Assembly: GCA_033794685.1 (NCBI GenBank)
Contig: JARAYZ010000001.1
Source: Lentzea sp033794685
GTDB taxonomy: Bacteria; Actinomycetota; Actinomycetes; Mycobacteriales; Pseudonocardiaceae
Strand: one strand, 5' to 3'
Length of the DNA: 64,000 nt
Under the pieces are notes generated by a model. The model worked only from the letters and a program-made list of their open reading frames with translations. It was not told where the DNA came from and did no database searches. The position numbers were made by a program, and so were the translations under genes. Of the stretch, positions 7,663-16,028 are shown piece after piece (within the stretch, counting starts at the first letter, position 1; every line of letters starts with the position of its first letter).

Positions 7663-8863
7663 CCTGATCTACCTCTCGTGCGGCATCGTCGGCCTGTTCC
7701 TCCTCGCGTACAAGATCCGCTCGCTGCGGTCGAGCTGGGGCAGTCCCCGCGTGGTGGCGTTGATCTCCACCGTGTTCTTCTCGGCGTTCGCCCTGCTCTT
7801 CGCGGCGCCCGCGAACATCAGCTGGATCAACCGGACGAGCGGCGTGCCCAACTTCGCCGCCCTGGTGGTCTACAGCCTGGTGGTCTGCTTCGCCGGTTCG
7901 GCGTTCGCGCTGGTGCTGTACTGGCGGTACCCGGCGGCCCAGGCGTGGCAACGGGTCCGGCTGATCGTCGTCAGCTACAGCACGATCGTCGCCGCGATGG
8001 TCGTGCTGTTCTTCAAGTCCGAGGTCGGCGAGGAGCGCCAGGTCGACTTCGACACGTTCTACGCCACGCAGCCGACGATCGCGGTGTTCCTGTTCATCTA
8101 CTTCGCCGCGACGATGGTCGGCTGTGGCGGGCAGGCCTACCACTGCTGGCAGGGTTCGCGGGACGAGGCGATCTCCGCACGGCCGTGGCTCCGTCTCGGG
8201 TTGCGCTGGTACTGCTCGGCGGCGTTGTTCCCCATGGCGTTCGCGGTCATCAAGCTGTTCGTGCTGCTGATGGACTGGGCCGGTGAGCGCAGCTTCGACG
8301 TGCTGAGCACGACCGCACCGCTGATGGCGTCGTTGTCGATGATCCCGCTGGTGATCGCGATGGCGCTGCCGGTCTTCGGGCCGCGCCGCCCGTCTCCCTC
8401 GCTGTGGGTGAGGCGCTGGCGCACGTACTTCGCGCTGCGGCCGTTGCACCGCGCGCTGGTGCACGTGAACCCCGGCATCGTGCTGGTGGCGCCGGGCAAG
8501 TTCCTCAACCCGCACCACCGCGTGCGGCGGCAGATCATCGAACTCAACGACTGGCGCTGGGCTTTGACGCCGTACTTCGACCTGACCGTCGGCGAGGCCG
8601 CGACGTCCCTGGCGCGCAAGGCCTCGCTGCCCACGGACGAACTGACCGCCGTCGTGGAGGCCGCCCAGCTCCGTGCCGCGGGGTCGTCCGACGGCCGTTC
8701 GCGGGCTCCCCAGCGCCGTCCCGCCGCCGTGATCGTCGACGGCACCGATCTCGCCGCCGAGCACGACAGGTGGGTCCGGATCTCGCGTGCGTACCAGCAC
8801 TCGCCGATAGTCGACGCCGCCGTCGCCGACGCCCGCGTGGAAGCAGCAGGGGGAATGGATTAG
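7649..8863 (+). CDS. MAB_1171c-type integral membrane protein (7 predicted TM segments)
   Basis: The first 260 residues contain seven hydrophobic segments, starting with NLIYLSCGIVGLFLLAYKI, and the last 150 are a soluble, probably cytoplasmic tail. The layout and the XRE-ImmA neighbours match the uncharacterised MAB_1171c family of putative transporters. GTG 7649 overlaps the peptidase gene, and the TAG stop is followed directly by the ATG of the FAD gene, indicating tight coupling. Transport or signal reception are both possible; the sequence shows no catalytic motif. Confidence 0.75.
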   Translation: MAIFNLIYLSCGIVGLFLLAYKIRSLRSSWGSPRVVALISTVFFSAFALLFAAPANISWINRTSGVPNFAALVVYSLVVCFAGSAFALVLYWRYPAAQAWQRVRLIVVSYSTIVAAMVVLFFKSEVGEERQVDFDTFYATQPTIAVFLFIYFAATMVGCGGQAYHCWQGSRDEAISARPWLRLGLRWYCSAALFPMAFAVIKLFVLLMDWAGERSFDVLSTTAPLMASLSMIPLVIAMALPVFGPRRPSPSLWVRRWRTYFALRPLHRALVHVNPGIVLVAPGKFLNPHHRVRRQIIELNDWRWALTPYFDLTVGEAATSLARKASLPTDELTAVVEAAQLRAAGSSDGRSRAPQRRPAAVIVDGTDLAAEHDRWVRISRAYQHSPIVDAAVADARVEAAGGMD

Positions 8864-10237
8864 ATGGCACCCACACACGCCGTGGTCCTGGGCGGTGGAC
8901 TCGCGGGCATGCTCGCGGCGTCCGTCCTCGTCAAGCACGTGGACGAGGTCACCGTGGTGGAGCGCGACAAGCTGCCGGACGGGCCGTCGCCGCGGTCCGG
9001 CGTGCCCCAGGCCCGGCACGCGCACCTGCTGATGTCCGGTGGCGCACGGGCGATCGAGACGCTGCTGCCCGGCACGCTGGACGCGCTGGTCGCCGCCGGC
9101 GCACACCGGGTCGGCGTGCCGAACGACCTGGTGTCGCTGAGCGCGCAGGGGTGGGTGCCGCGGTTCCCCGAGATGCAGTTCATCGTCTCGTGCAGCCGTT
9201 CACTGCTGGACTGGGTGGTGCGCGGTCAGGCGTTGCGGGACAACAAGATCTCGGTGCTGACCGGGACCGAGCCGGTGTCGTTGCTCGGCGACCGGCACGC
9301 GGTGACCGGGGTGCTGGTCGAGGACCGGGTCTCGCGCTCGCAGGTGACGCTGGAGGCCGACCTGGTCGTGGACGCGACCGGGCGCGGCTCGCGGCTGCCC
9401 GCGTGGCTGGTCGAGTTCGGGCTGCCCGAGGTGGTGTCCGAGAGCGTCGACTCCGGACTCGCCTACGCCACCAGGATCTTCCAGGCACCCCCGACTGCGG
9501 CGTCCGGTTTCCCGATCGTCAACGTGCAGGCGAACCCGCGCGATCCGTTCCCCGGTTGCACGGCGACGCTGCTGCCCATCGAGGACGGCAGGTGGCTGGT
9601 CACCCTGTCCGGGACGCGCGGGGGCGAGCCGACGACCGACGAGTCGGAGTTCGTCGCGTTCGCCCGGTCGGTGCGCAACCCGGTCGTCGGCGAACTGATC
9701 GCCTCGGCCGAGCCGCTGTCCCCGGTGTACGGCTCGCACAGCACCGCGAACCGGCGGATGTTCTTCGAGCGCTTGAAGTCGTGGCCTCGCGGTTTGCTGG
9801 CGCTGGGTGACTCGGTGGCCACGTACAACCCCGTTTACGGGCACGGGATGTCGATCGCGGCGCAGAGCGCCCTGGCGTTGGACGCCGGTCTTGCGGCCGG
9901 GCACTCCGCGCAGCAGATCCAGCGCGGCATCGGCAAGGTGGTCGACGGAGCCTGGGCGATGGCCACCAACCAGGACATCCTCTATCCGGGGGCGGTCGGA
10001 AAGCCGTTGCCGTTGGCCGGGCGGGTGTTGCAGCGCTATGTGGACCGGTTGGTGCGCACGGCGACAACTGAGGCTCCGGTGACTCGGGCGTTCCTGGAGG
10101 CGTTCACGTTGTCGGCGCCGATGGCGAACCTGCTCAGCCCCAAGATGATCTGGGCGACCCTGCGCGGGCCCCGGTCGGAGTCGCCGGAGCCGACGCTGAC
10201 GGCGGACGAACGGGACCGGGTCACGTCCGCGGAGTGA
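8864..10237 (+). CDS. FAD-dependent oxidoreductase of the XRE-ImmA cassette
   Basis: The N-terminus HAVVLGGGLAGMLAASVL is a GxGxxG Rossmann site with the following acidic ERD at the end of the second strand. A second FAD motif, LLALGDSVATYNPVYGHGMS, appears near residue 315, as in squalene-epoxidase and geranylgeranyl-reductase-like flavoproteins. Length (457 aa) is normal. It is the last gene of the XRE/ImmA/7-TM unit and its 3' end overlaps the convergent VOC gene by 17 nt. The substrate is unknown; a lipid or hydrophobic compound is suggested by the family. Confidence 0.8.
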   Translation: MAPTHAVVLGGGLAGMLAASVLVKHVDEVTVVERDKLPDGPSPRSGVPQARHAHLLMSGGARAIETLLPGTLDALVAAGAHRVGVPNDLVSLSAQGWVPRFPEMQFIVSCSRSLLDWVVRGQALRDNKISVLTGTEPVSLLGDRHAVTGVLVEDRVSRSQVTLEADLVVDATGRGSRLPAWLVEFGLPEVVSESVDSGLAYATRIFQAPPTAASGFPIVNVQANPRDPFPGCTATLLPIEDGRWLVTLSGTRGGEPTTDESEFVAFARSVRNPVVGELIASAEPLSPVYGSHSTANRRMFFERLKSWPRGLLALGDSVATYNPVYGHGMSIAAQSALALDAGLAAGHSAQQIQRGIGKVVDGAWAMATNQDILYPGAVGKPLPLAGRVLQRYVDRLVRTATTEAPVTRAFLEAFTLSAPMANLLSPKMIWATLRGPRSESPEPTLTADERDRVTSAE

Positions 10238-10694
10238 AGTCCGCGCTCTGCACGTAGGCCATGGCCTCGACGAACACCGGATCGGTCATCCTGGCGTTCA
10301 GCTCGTCCGCGGTGGGCTGCGCGACCCGCTGGTGCACCCACCAGAGGTTGCCGAACGGGTCGGCGAACCGGCTGATCCGGTCACCCCAGAACAGCTCGGT
10401 GGGCTCGGTGACGAGCCTGCTGCCCCTGGCCACCGCGCGCTTCAGGGTGGTCGCGTCGTCGGCGACGTAGAGGCGCAGGAACGCGGGCGTGGACGGCCAG
10501 TCGGGCACGTCGAACAGCATCACGACCGAGTCGCCGATGCGGACCTCCGCGTGACCGATCTCCGGCGCCTCACCGACGCGGCCCAGTTCGGTCGCGTCGA
10601 ACACGTCGGTGATGAAGTCGATCAGCTCGGCCGTCCGGCCTCGGCTGATCAGCCACGGCGTCACGGTGTGGTAGCCCTCGGGCACGACGTTCAT
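10221..10694 (-). CDS. VOC (glyoxalase/PhnB-like) family protein
   Basis: This 157-residue protein shows the paired beta-alpha-beta-beta-beta layout of VOC proteins: TPWLISRGRTAELIDFITDV at the start and SRFADPFGNLWWVHQRV in the second half. The PhnB-like subgroup binds small molecules or metals and is often controlled by a neighbouring WYL regulator. A good ribosome-binding site (AAGGGGAGA) precedes ATG 10694. It is divergent from the WYL gene with an 82-nt intergenic region holding a palindrome, which makes it the probable target of that regulator. Confidence 0.8.
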   Translation of the reverse strand: MNVVPEGYHTVTPWLISRGRTAELIDFITDVFDATELGRVGEAPEIGHAEVRIGDSVVMLFDVPDWPSTPAFLRLYVADDATTLKRAVARGSRLVTEPTELFWGDRISRFADPFGNLWWVHQRVAQPTADELNARMTDPVFVEAMAYVQSADFTPRT

Positions 10695-10736
10695 GCGGTC
10701 TCCCCTTTGCTCGATGGAGCGACCGTATGGCGCATG

Positions 10737-10755
10737 TAGGACGAGTTCGGTCCTA
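10737..10755. promoter_or_regulatory. Operator-like palindrome between the VOC and WYL genes
   Basis: TAGGAC (10737-10742) and GTCCTA (10750-10755) form an exact inverted repeat with a 7-nt spacer, just upstream of the TAGGTT box of the WYL gene. It is the probable binding site of the WYL regulator for both divergent genes. Confidence 0.6.
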
Positions 10756-10764
10756 GTTCCGGGC

Positions 10765-10777
10765 TAGGTTGGGGGCA
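10765..10777 (+). promoter_or_regulatory. Probable leaderless promoter (-10 TAGGTT)
   Basis: TAGGTT at 10765-10770 lies six bases before ATG 10777, so the transcript would begin at or next to the start codon. No ribosome-binding site is needed in this reading. Confidence 0.5.
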
Positions 10778-11730
10778 TGAGTGATGCGGCCCGGTTGTTG
10801 CGCCTGTTGTCGTTGCTGCAGACACCGCGCGAGTGGCCCGGCAGCGAACTCGCGGCACGGCTGGAGGTCACGCCACGGACCGTGCGGCGCGACGTCGACC
10901 GGTTGCGCGACCTCGGGTATCCCGTCGAGGCCTCGATGGGGTCGCTCGGCGGGTACCGGCTCGTCGCGGGCACGGCGATGCCACCGCTGCTGCTCGACGA
11001 CGACGAGGCCGTCGCCATCGCGGTCGGCCTGCGCACCGCCGCCCGCCAACCGGTGGCGGGCATCGCCGAGGCGTCACTGCGCGCCCTGGAGAAGCTGCAG
11101 CAGGTGCTGCCACCCCGGCTGGCTCGCCGAGTCGCGTCGCTCACCTCGGCCACCGCACCCGGCGCGGCCACGTACGCCTCGCTGGTCGACCCCGGACAGC
11201 TGACCGTGATCGCCGGCGCGATCGGTTCTCGCGAGCGGGTGCGGTTCGGGTATGTGGCCAACGAGAACGTCGTGTCGAAGCGGCACGTGGAGCCCATTCA
11301 GTTGGTAGCGCTGGGCCGGCGCTGGTACCTCCTCGCCTTCGACGTGGAACGGGACGACTGGCGGATCTTCCGGCTGGACCGCGTCTCCGCCGCGCTGGCC
11401 ACCGGCGCCCGCTTCGCACAGCGGGTGCCGCCCGGCGGGGACGCGACGGAGTTCGTGACGCGGAAGATGTACGACTCGGCGCCGACCTTCCGGGCACGGG
11501 TGACCCTGCGGTTGCCGGTGGAGCTCGCACGGGCGCGGCTGGCCGACTTCGCCGGGGATCTGGCCGCGGTCGGCGACGGGTCCTGCTCCTGGCACAGCGT
11601 CGAGGACACCGTGGACTACCTCGCGTTCCGGCTGACCTTGCTCGGGTGCGACTTCGTGGTGCACGGGCCCGATGAACTGGTGGAGCACCTGCGGGGGGTG
11701 GGTGAGCGGATCGGGCGGGCGGTGGGGTGA
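10777..11730 (+). CDS. WYL-domain transcriptional regulator (YafY type)
   Basis: The 317-residue product has an N-terminal helix-turn-helix (SELAARLEVTPRTVRRDVDR), the short IPxxSxxGxxGGY-like segment VEASMGSLGGYRL, and a WYL domain around residues 145-220 (RRWYLLAFDVERDDWRIFRL), then a C-terminal WCX-like extension. WYL regulators sense small ligands, sometimes nucleotides. It is divergent from a VOC gene and is expected to control that gene and itself. Its stop codon falls inside the first copy of a GC-rich repeat. Confidence 0.85.
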   Translation: MSDAARLLRLLSLLQTPREWPGSELAARLEVTPRTVRRDVDRLRDLGYPVEASMGSLGGYRLVAGTAMPPLLLDDDEAVAIAVGLRTAARQPVAGIAEASLRALEKLQQVLPPRLARRVASLTSATAPGAATYASLVDPGQLTVIAGAIGSRERVRFGYVANENVVSKRHVEPIQLVALGRRWYLLAFDVERDDWRIFRLDRVSAALATGARFAQRVPPGGDATEFVTRKMYDSAPTFRARVTLRLPVELARARLADFAGDLAAVGDGSCSWHSVEDTVDYLAFRLTLLGCDFVVHGPDELVEHLRGVGERIGRAVG

Positions 11731-11813
11731 GGCGGCAGGCGGGCGGGCGGTGGGGTGAGACAAAACGGCCGGGAGGTGGGGAGAGACGGCAAACGGCCGG
11801 GCGGTGGGGTGAG
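11717..11813. repeat. Four imperfect copies of a G-rich unit (period 26-28 bp)
   Basis: The core GGGCGGTGGGGTGAG occurs at 11717, 11745 and 11799, with a variant (GGGAGGTGGGGAGAG) at 11771. Spacings are 28, 26 and 28 bp. The first copy contains the TGA of the WYL gene. The dense G-runs could form G-quadruplex structure on the + strand. The rest of the gap to 12025 is GC-rich and shows no gene. Confidence 0.7.
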
Positions 11814-12025
11814 CCTCCGGCCGGTGACGAGCGGCCGGTTGCGGCGTCGGGGGCGAGGTGTCTCGCAGGCTCGCGAGCCGTGCCCTCGCGGGCAGCCACC
11901 AGGGGCCCGGAGCGCCACAACCCCGCAGTGGCGCGAGCCGACGGCGCCGGTGGAGACCCGGTAGCCAGTGAGCACCCACCGGCCTGACCGGTCACCGACC
12001 CGGCAACGGGCTCACCCCCGCCGGC

Positions 12026-12505
12026 TCACCCGCCCGGCGGCCCCGCTCTCACCCCCAGCACCGGCTGCCCTCCCACCACGCCCTCGTAGGAGCGGTCCCA
12101 AGGCCAGCACCCGGACTCGTCGGCGTGCACGAGCTGCAGGGCCTCGATGCCCTCGCCGTACAGCCGCGCGGACACCAGCAGGTGGGCCCAGGGGCGCGCC
12201 ACGCGGACGACCTCCAGCAGCGGACCGCCGGGCACGGTGAAGCGGTGGCCGGGGGTGGGCAGGCCGCTGTGGACCAGGTGCTCCGCCATGTCGTCGAGCA
12301 GGCGGCCCGCTTCCAGCACGGCCATGCCCGTCACCACGAGTTCGGGGAGGCCTCGTGGGGTCAGGCCGACGGTGTAGGCCCAGGGCGGGTGGGCCCTGTC
12401 CCGTTCGATCGCCTGGACGGCCCAGCCTCGGACGTCGATGCAGCGGCGCAGGGTGGCCAGGTGTTCCTGCATGCGGTCGGCGGGGTGGTCGCAGTCCCAG
12501 CACAT
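12026..12505 (-). CDS. DUF4262 family protein
   Basis: The 159-residue product fits DUF4262: an N-terminal CWDCDHP, then WAVQAIERDRAHPPWAYTVG and GLPELVVTGM, and a Trp-rich C-terminal part (CWPWDRSYEG). DUF4262 is common in actinobacteria and has no known function. ATG 12505 is chosen because GAGGAGA lies 5 nt upstream; a longer frame exists but lacks a signal. An inverted repeat lies in its upstream region. Confidence 0.75.
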   Translation of the reverse strand: MCWDCDHPADRMQEHLATLRRCIDVRGWAVQAIERDRAHPPWAYTVGLTPRGLPELVVTGMAVLEAGRLLDDMAEHLVHSGLPTPGHRFTVPGGPLLEVVRVARPWAHLLVSARLYGEGIEALQLVHADESGCWPWDRSYEGVVGGQPVLGVRAGPPGG

Positions 12506-12556
12506 GGTGGTCTCCTCGGATCGGTGGTGGATCCAGTGTGCCGAGGAGCACCGACA

Positions 12557-12600
12557 AGATCGTTTGAGCAGTTCGTTGACAGAAAGTGGACAAACGATCT
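12557..12600. promoter_or_regulatory. Perfect 10-bp inverted repeat between DUF4262 and the CHAT-TIR locus
   Basis: AGATCGTTTG (12557-12566) and CAAACGATCT (12591-12600) are exact reverse complements with a 24-nt gap that contains TTGACA (12576-12581). The element lies in the divergent intergenic region, about 50 nt from each start, and is a candidate operator. Confidence 0.5.
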
Positions 12601-12645
12601 GTGGGCCGTCTGGATCGTTAATCTGCGACGCACGGAGGATCGTGC

Positions 12646-12876
12646 ATGCGCCCACGAAGGCTTCTCATCGCGTTGGTCGCGGCTGTGCTCGTCGCGGCCG
12701 CGGGCAGTGTGACGTCATTCGCGGCCGACGCGAAACGCTTGTCCGCGCTGGAGGTTCGCCACGGCGAACTTCCCGGGGACCAACAGAACCAGCCAGGGCC
12801 GGAAGTCAGCCAGGACGGAGCCGGACAGCGCAGCCAAACGTCCACAAAGGACGGACGAGGGAGCTGCGGGGACTGA
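12646..12876 (+). CDS. Small signal-anchored or secreted peptide upstream of the CHAT-TIR gene (76 aa)
   Basis: The N-terminus RRLLIALVAAVLVAAAGSV is a basic-plus-hydrophobic signal or membrane anchor, with possible cleavage near SFAADA. The remaining 45 residues are polar, Gln/Gly/Asp-rich and probably disordered, with one Cys near the end. A GGAGG site stands about 8 nt before ATG 12646. Its TGA is followed immediately by the ATG of the CHAT-TIR gene, so the two are translationally coupled. No family is recognised; it may be a membrane sensor, a partner, or a spurious leader. Confidence 0.45.
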   Translation: MRPRRLLIALVAAVLVAAAGSVTSFAADAKRLSALEVRHGELPGDQQNQPGPEVSQDGAGQRSQTSTKDGRGSCGD

Positions 12877-15800
12877 ATGCACTTCGAACCCGGCACCCCA
12901 CTCGCGGACGCGGTCAAGGCCGCCAGGTCCGCCGCCCTGCGCGGCAACGTCCTGGGCGTCGACCTCGCCTACGGGAGGGCCGCGAAGATCAGTCCGGCCG
13001 TCGCCCAGGACCACTGCGCGACCCTGCTCGAGCTCGGCGCCATCGCCAGGGCCGCGCGCCGGTGCGACGAGTACCTGATGGGTGGCAACGACACCTCGCT
13101 GAGGATCCTCCGGGCCCAGATCCGCAGTGCCGCAACGGATCACGTCGCGGCTGAGCAGGACGTGCGCGAGTTGCGCAAGCTCACCCTCACCGAACTGGAA
13201 CAGGCCCGGCTCGCCAGGGTCGCCGCGCTCGCCGCCGCGGACCGTTACGACTACCCCACCGCGGAAAGCGAGCTCGACGCCGCCGAACGCCACTTCCGCC
13301 GCGCCGGCCGGCCCGAGCACCTCGAGCACATCGGCCGGGACCGGCTCCTGCTGGACGTGCGCAGGGGCACGCGCGTCTCGCGGCTGCGCACCCGGACTCC
13401 CCGCGCCCCGGCCGAGTTCCTGCAGCACGCCGCCGCGCTCCGCCGTGAGGTCCGGTACGAGGAAGCGCTGGCGTTGATGACGAGGTGCGTCACCAGCTAC
13501 CAGATCGAACCCGCGCTGAGGTTCGCCGTGCTGTACGAGCTGACGGTGCTGCTCGTCATGACCCGGCAGGCGGGCACGGCGCGCAGGCTCTTCCCGCTGC
13601 TGGCCGCCACGGCCGGCCCTGAGGTGATCTCGCAGCTCCCGGACGCGACCAGGACGCTCCGGCCCGAACGCCGGCTCAGCCACGTGCGCCGCCTGATCGC
13701 CGAGGACGAACTGCTCAAGGCGGAAGGCATGCTGGGCGAGGGGAACTCGCCGTTGTGGCACCTCACCGCCGCCGAACTCGCGTACGCGCAGGGGCAGCTC
13801 GAACAGGCCGCGCGGCACTTCGAGATCGCGAGCAGGGCGGGTCACACCGAACTCACCGCGCTGGCCCTGCGCAAGCTCGGCGACACGTTCGCCGACGCGG
13901 GCCATGAGGACCTGGCCGCCCGGCACTGGGCCGAGTCGCACCGCGTCGAGGAGTCCATCGCGGACCACCGGGACAGCCCCAGCGTCAAGCTCCGGATGTT
14001 GCGCGCGGCCCCTGACGTGCGGGACGGCCGGGTGCGCGCGGCGGCCCGGCGGGCTCGGCGCGACGGCCGCAAAGCGCTGGCGGGGCTGGTGGTCGCCGTC
14101 GAGGCGGCCCGGGAGGAGCCTCGGGATCTCCCCGGTTTCGCCGACCTCGCGGCCGCCAGGCGCTGGCTCGCCGGGACGACGAGGCACCTGCCGCGCGACC
14201 AGGTCGTGTGGATGACGCACGCGACACCGGACCAGCTCCACCACGTGATCATCGGTCGCGGGATCACGCACGTGACGACCTCGGTCCACATCGGCGACCT
14301 CACCGACACGATCCGCCGGCTCAGGGCGTGGAAACCCAAGTACGACAAGGCGATCCTCGGCGCGCTGCTCACCGAGCTGGCCGGACTGATCGGACTGGCG
14401 GACGTCGTCGCGGCCCTGCCGGCCAAGGCACGCAGGATCGTCGTGGTGGCGGACGAAGTGTTCGCGGACGTCCCGCTGGCCGGCCTGCCCGTCCCCGGCA
14501 CGACCGTCTTCCTCGGCACGACCTACGCGCTCTCCACCCTGCCGGACCTGTCGACGTTGCGGCCCCTGCAACGCAGCTCCCACCGGCAGAGGGGCGACGA
14601 GACAACGGTCTGCGCGACAGCCTCCGAGCTACGGCGAACTCTCGGCGAAGGCCGTGCCCGCCGCATCCGCCTAGACGCCAAGAGCGCCCACGACCGCATG
14701 AACCCCGCTCAGTCGTGGCTGCAGTTCAGTGACGAACGGGTGTCCGTGGAAGCGTTGGGAAAGATGGACTTCAGCGCGTGCGGCACGGTCGTGCTCGGTG
14801 CCTGCGAGCCCGGCGTCGTCCGCGCGGCCCGTACGGCGGGGGCGGGAGCGGTCGTCTCCGCCCGCTGGCAGGCCGACGGGGGGACCGCGCGGAAGGTGCT
14901 CGACGCGTTCGGCCGCCACCTCGCCGCTCTCCCCCGGGATCGCGCTCTGCAACACGCATTGCGAGAAGTCGCCGACCGGCACCCGGCCGACTGGGCGTGC
15001 TGGTCCCTGCACGGCGACGCGGGCCATCAGACCTCAGCGGGCCCGCTGCGCAGAAGACTGAGGAAGAACGGAGACCCCGTGCCGCTCGAAACCCGCCCCA
15101 AGGTGTTCCTGTCGTTCGCCGGAAAGGACCGCGCACACGCCGAGCAACTCCGTGCCGAGCTGGAGTCCCGCAACGTCAACGCGTACCTGGACGAGAACGA
15201 GAGCACGCCCGGTGACAACGTCGCCACCGCCATCGACGAGGCCCTGGCCACCTCCGACTACTATGTCCTGCTGTGGTCGGCGAACACACCTCAGCGCGAA
15301 CTGACCGCGACGGAGTGGACAGCGGCGTTCAACTTCGAGATGACACGCCGGCGGGCGTTCCTGTTCATCGTGCGGCTGGACGAGGAACCGCTGCCGCCCC
15401 TCCTGGCTCCGCGCAAGCACATCGACCTCGTGGACGCCGCCGATCGCCTCGTCGCGATCTGGCGCTCGGACCGCAAGTCGGAGCTTCCCGTGTTCCCGCA
15501 ACCGGTCCCGCCGACGCCGGACGGCCCGACCGTCGCGATCTCGGTGCGCAGCCACGACCTCGGCACCACGCACGTCGTGATGACCCCGCTGCACCTCACC
15601 GGCACCTCGCTGTACCGGTCGGTGTTCGACGCGCTGCAGCTGCCGACCGAGCAGGTCACGTTCGACGGCACGATCGGCATGCGGTTCACCTACGAGCTGT
15701 ACCAGCAGAACGAACCGATCCCCGCCGACGAGTCCACTGTGGAACTGGCATCGGACGTGGTGGACATCGCCGTGCGCGTCGAGTCGTACGGCGGGCGCGG

Positions 15801-15909
15801 CGCGCACAACACCAAGGAACTCCACCAGGACGAGGAGATCGACGAAGGCTTGGACGTCGACCAACAACGCATGCTGCTGGTCGCCGCCTTCCGCCACCTG
15901 CTCCCCTAG
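12877..15909 (+). CDS. TPR-CHAT-TIR fusion protein
   Basis: This 1010-residue protein has three recognisable parts. Residues 1-420 are helical with TPR-like repeats. Residues about 480-730 form a CHAT (caspase-like) protease domain, with IVVVADEVFADVPLAGLPVP, a candidate catalytic His605 (SAHDRMNP) and Cys643 in VVLGACEPG. Residues about 741-850 are a TIR domain (PKVFLSFAGKDRAHAEQL), with the BB-loop region DENESTPGDN and a candidate NADase Glu813 in ATEWTAAF. The last 120 residues are beta-rich and of unknown family. It is coupled to the 76-aa peptide upstream, and an ECF sigma gene starts 119 nt downstream. Linking a protease and a TIR in one chain suggests an immune or cell-death effector, or a signalling protein; this is inference. 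Confidence 0.85.
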   Translation: MHFEPGTPLADAVKAARSAALRGNVLGVDLAYGRAAKISPAVAQDHCATLLELGAIARAARRCDEYLMGGNDTSLRILRAQIRSAATDHVAAEQDVRELRKLTLTELEQARLARVAALAAADRYDYPTAESELDAAERHFRRAGRPEHLEHIGRDRLLLDVRRGTRVSRLRTRTPRAPAEFLQHAAALRREVRYEEALALMTRCVTSYQIEPALRFAVLYELTVLLVMTRQAGTARRLFPLLAATAGPEVISQLPDATRTLRPERRLSHVRRLIAEDELLKAEGMLGEGNSPLWHLTAAELAYAQGQLEQAARHFEIASRAGHTELTALALRKLGDTFADAGHEDLAARHWAESHRVEESIADHRDSPSVKLRMLRAAPDVRDGRVRAAARRARRDGRKALAGLVVAVEAAREEPRDLPGFADLAAARRWLAGTTRHLPRDQVVWMTHATPDQLHHVIIGRGITHVTTSVHIGDLTDTIRRLRAWKPKYDKAILGALLTELAGLIGLADVVAALPAKARRIVVVADEVFADVPLAGLPVPGTTVFLGTTYALSTLPDLSTLRPLQRSSHRQRGDETTVCATASELRRTLGEGRARRIRLDAKSAHDRMNPAQSWLQFSDERVSVEALGKMDFSACGTVVLGACEPGVVRAARTAGAGAVVSARWQADGGTARKVLDAFGRHLAALPRDRALQHALREVADRHPADWACWSLHGDAGHQTSAGPLRRRLRKNGDPVPLETRPKVFLSFAGKDRAHAEQLRAELESRNVNAYLDENESTPGDNVATAIDEALATSDYYVLLWSANTPQRELTATEWTAAFNFEMTRRRAFLFIVRLDEEPLPPLLAPRKHIDLVDAADRLVAIWRSDRKSELPVFPQPVPPTPDGPTVAISVRSHDLGTTHVVMTPLHLTGTSLYRSVFDALQLPTEQVTFDGTIGMRFTYELYQQNEPIPADESTVELASDVVDIAVRVESYGGRGAHNTKELHQDEEIDEGLDVDQQRMLLVAAFRHLLP

Positions 15910-16028
15910 GGCCTCCGAACGGGTGAATTCCCTCCTCTCTGTCAGCCTTTGCTGGTTTCAGCGCCTGTAACCGGTGAAGGTCGCCTCCAGGCGGTCAACG
16001 ACACGAGCGGACGCTGAAGGGAAGGCCG

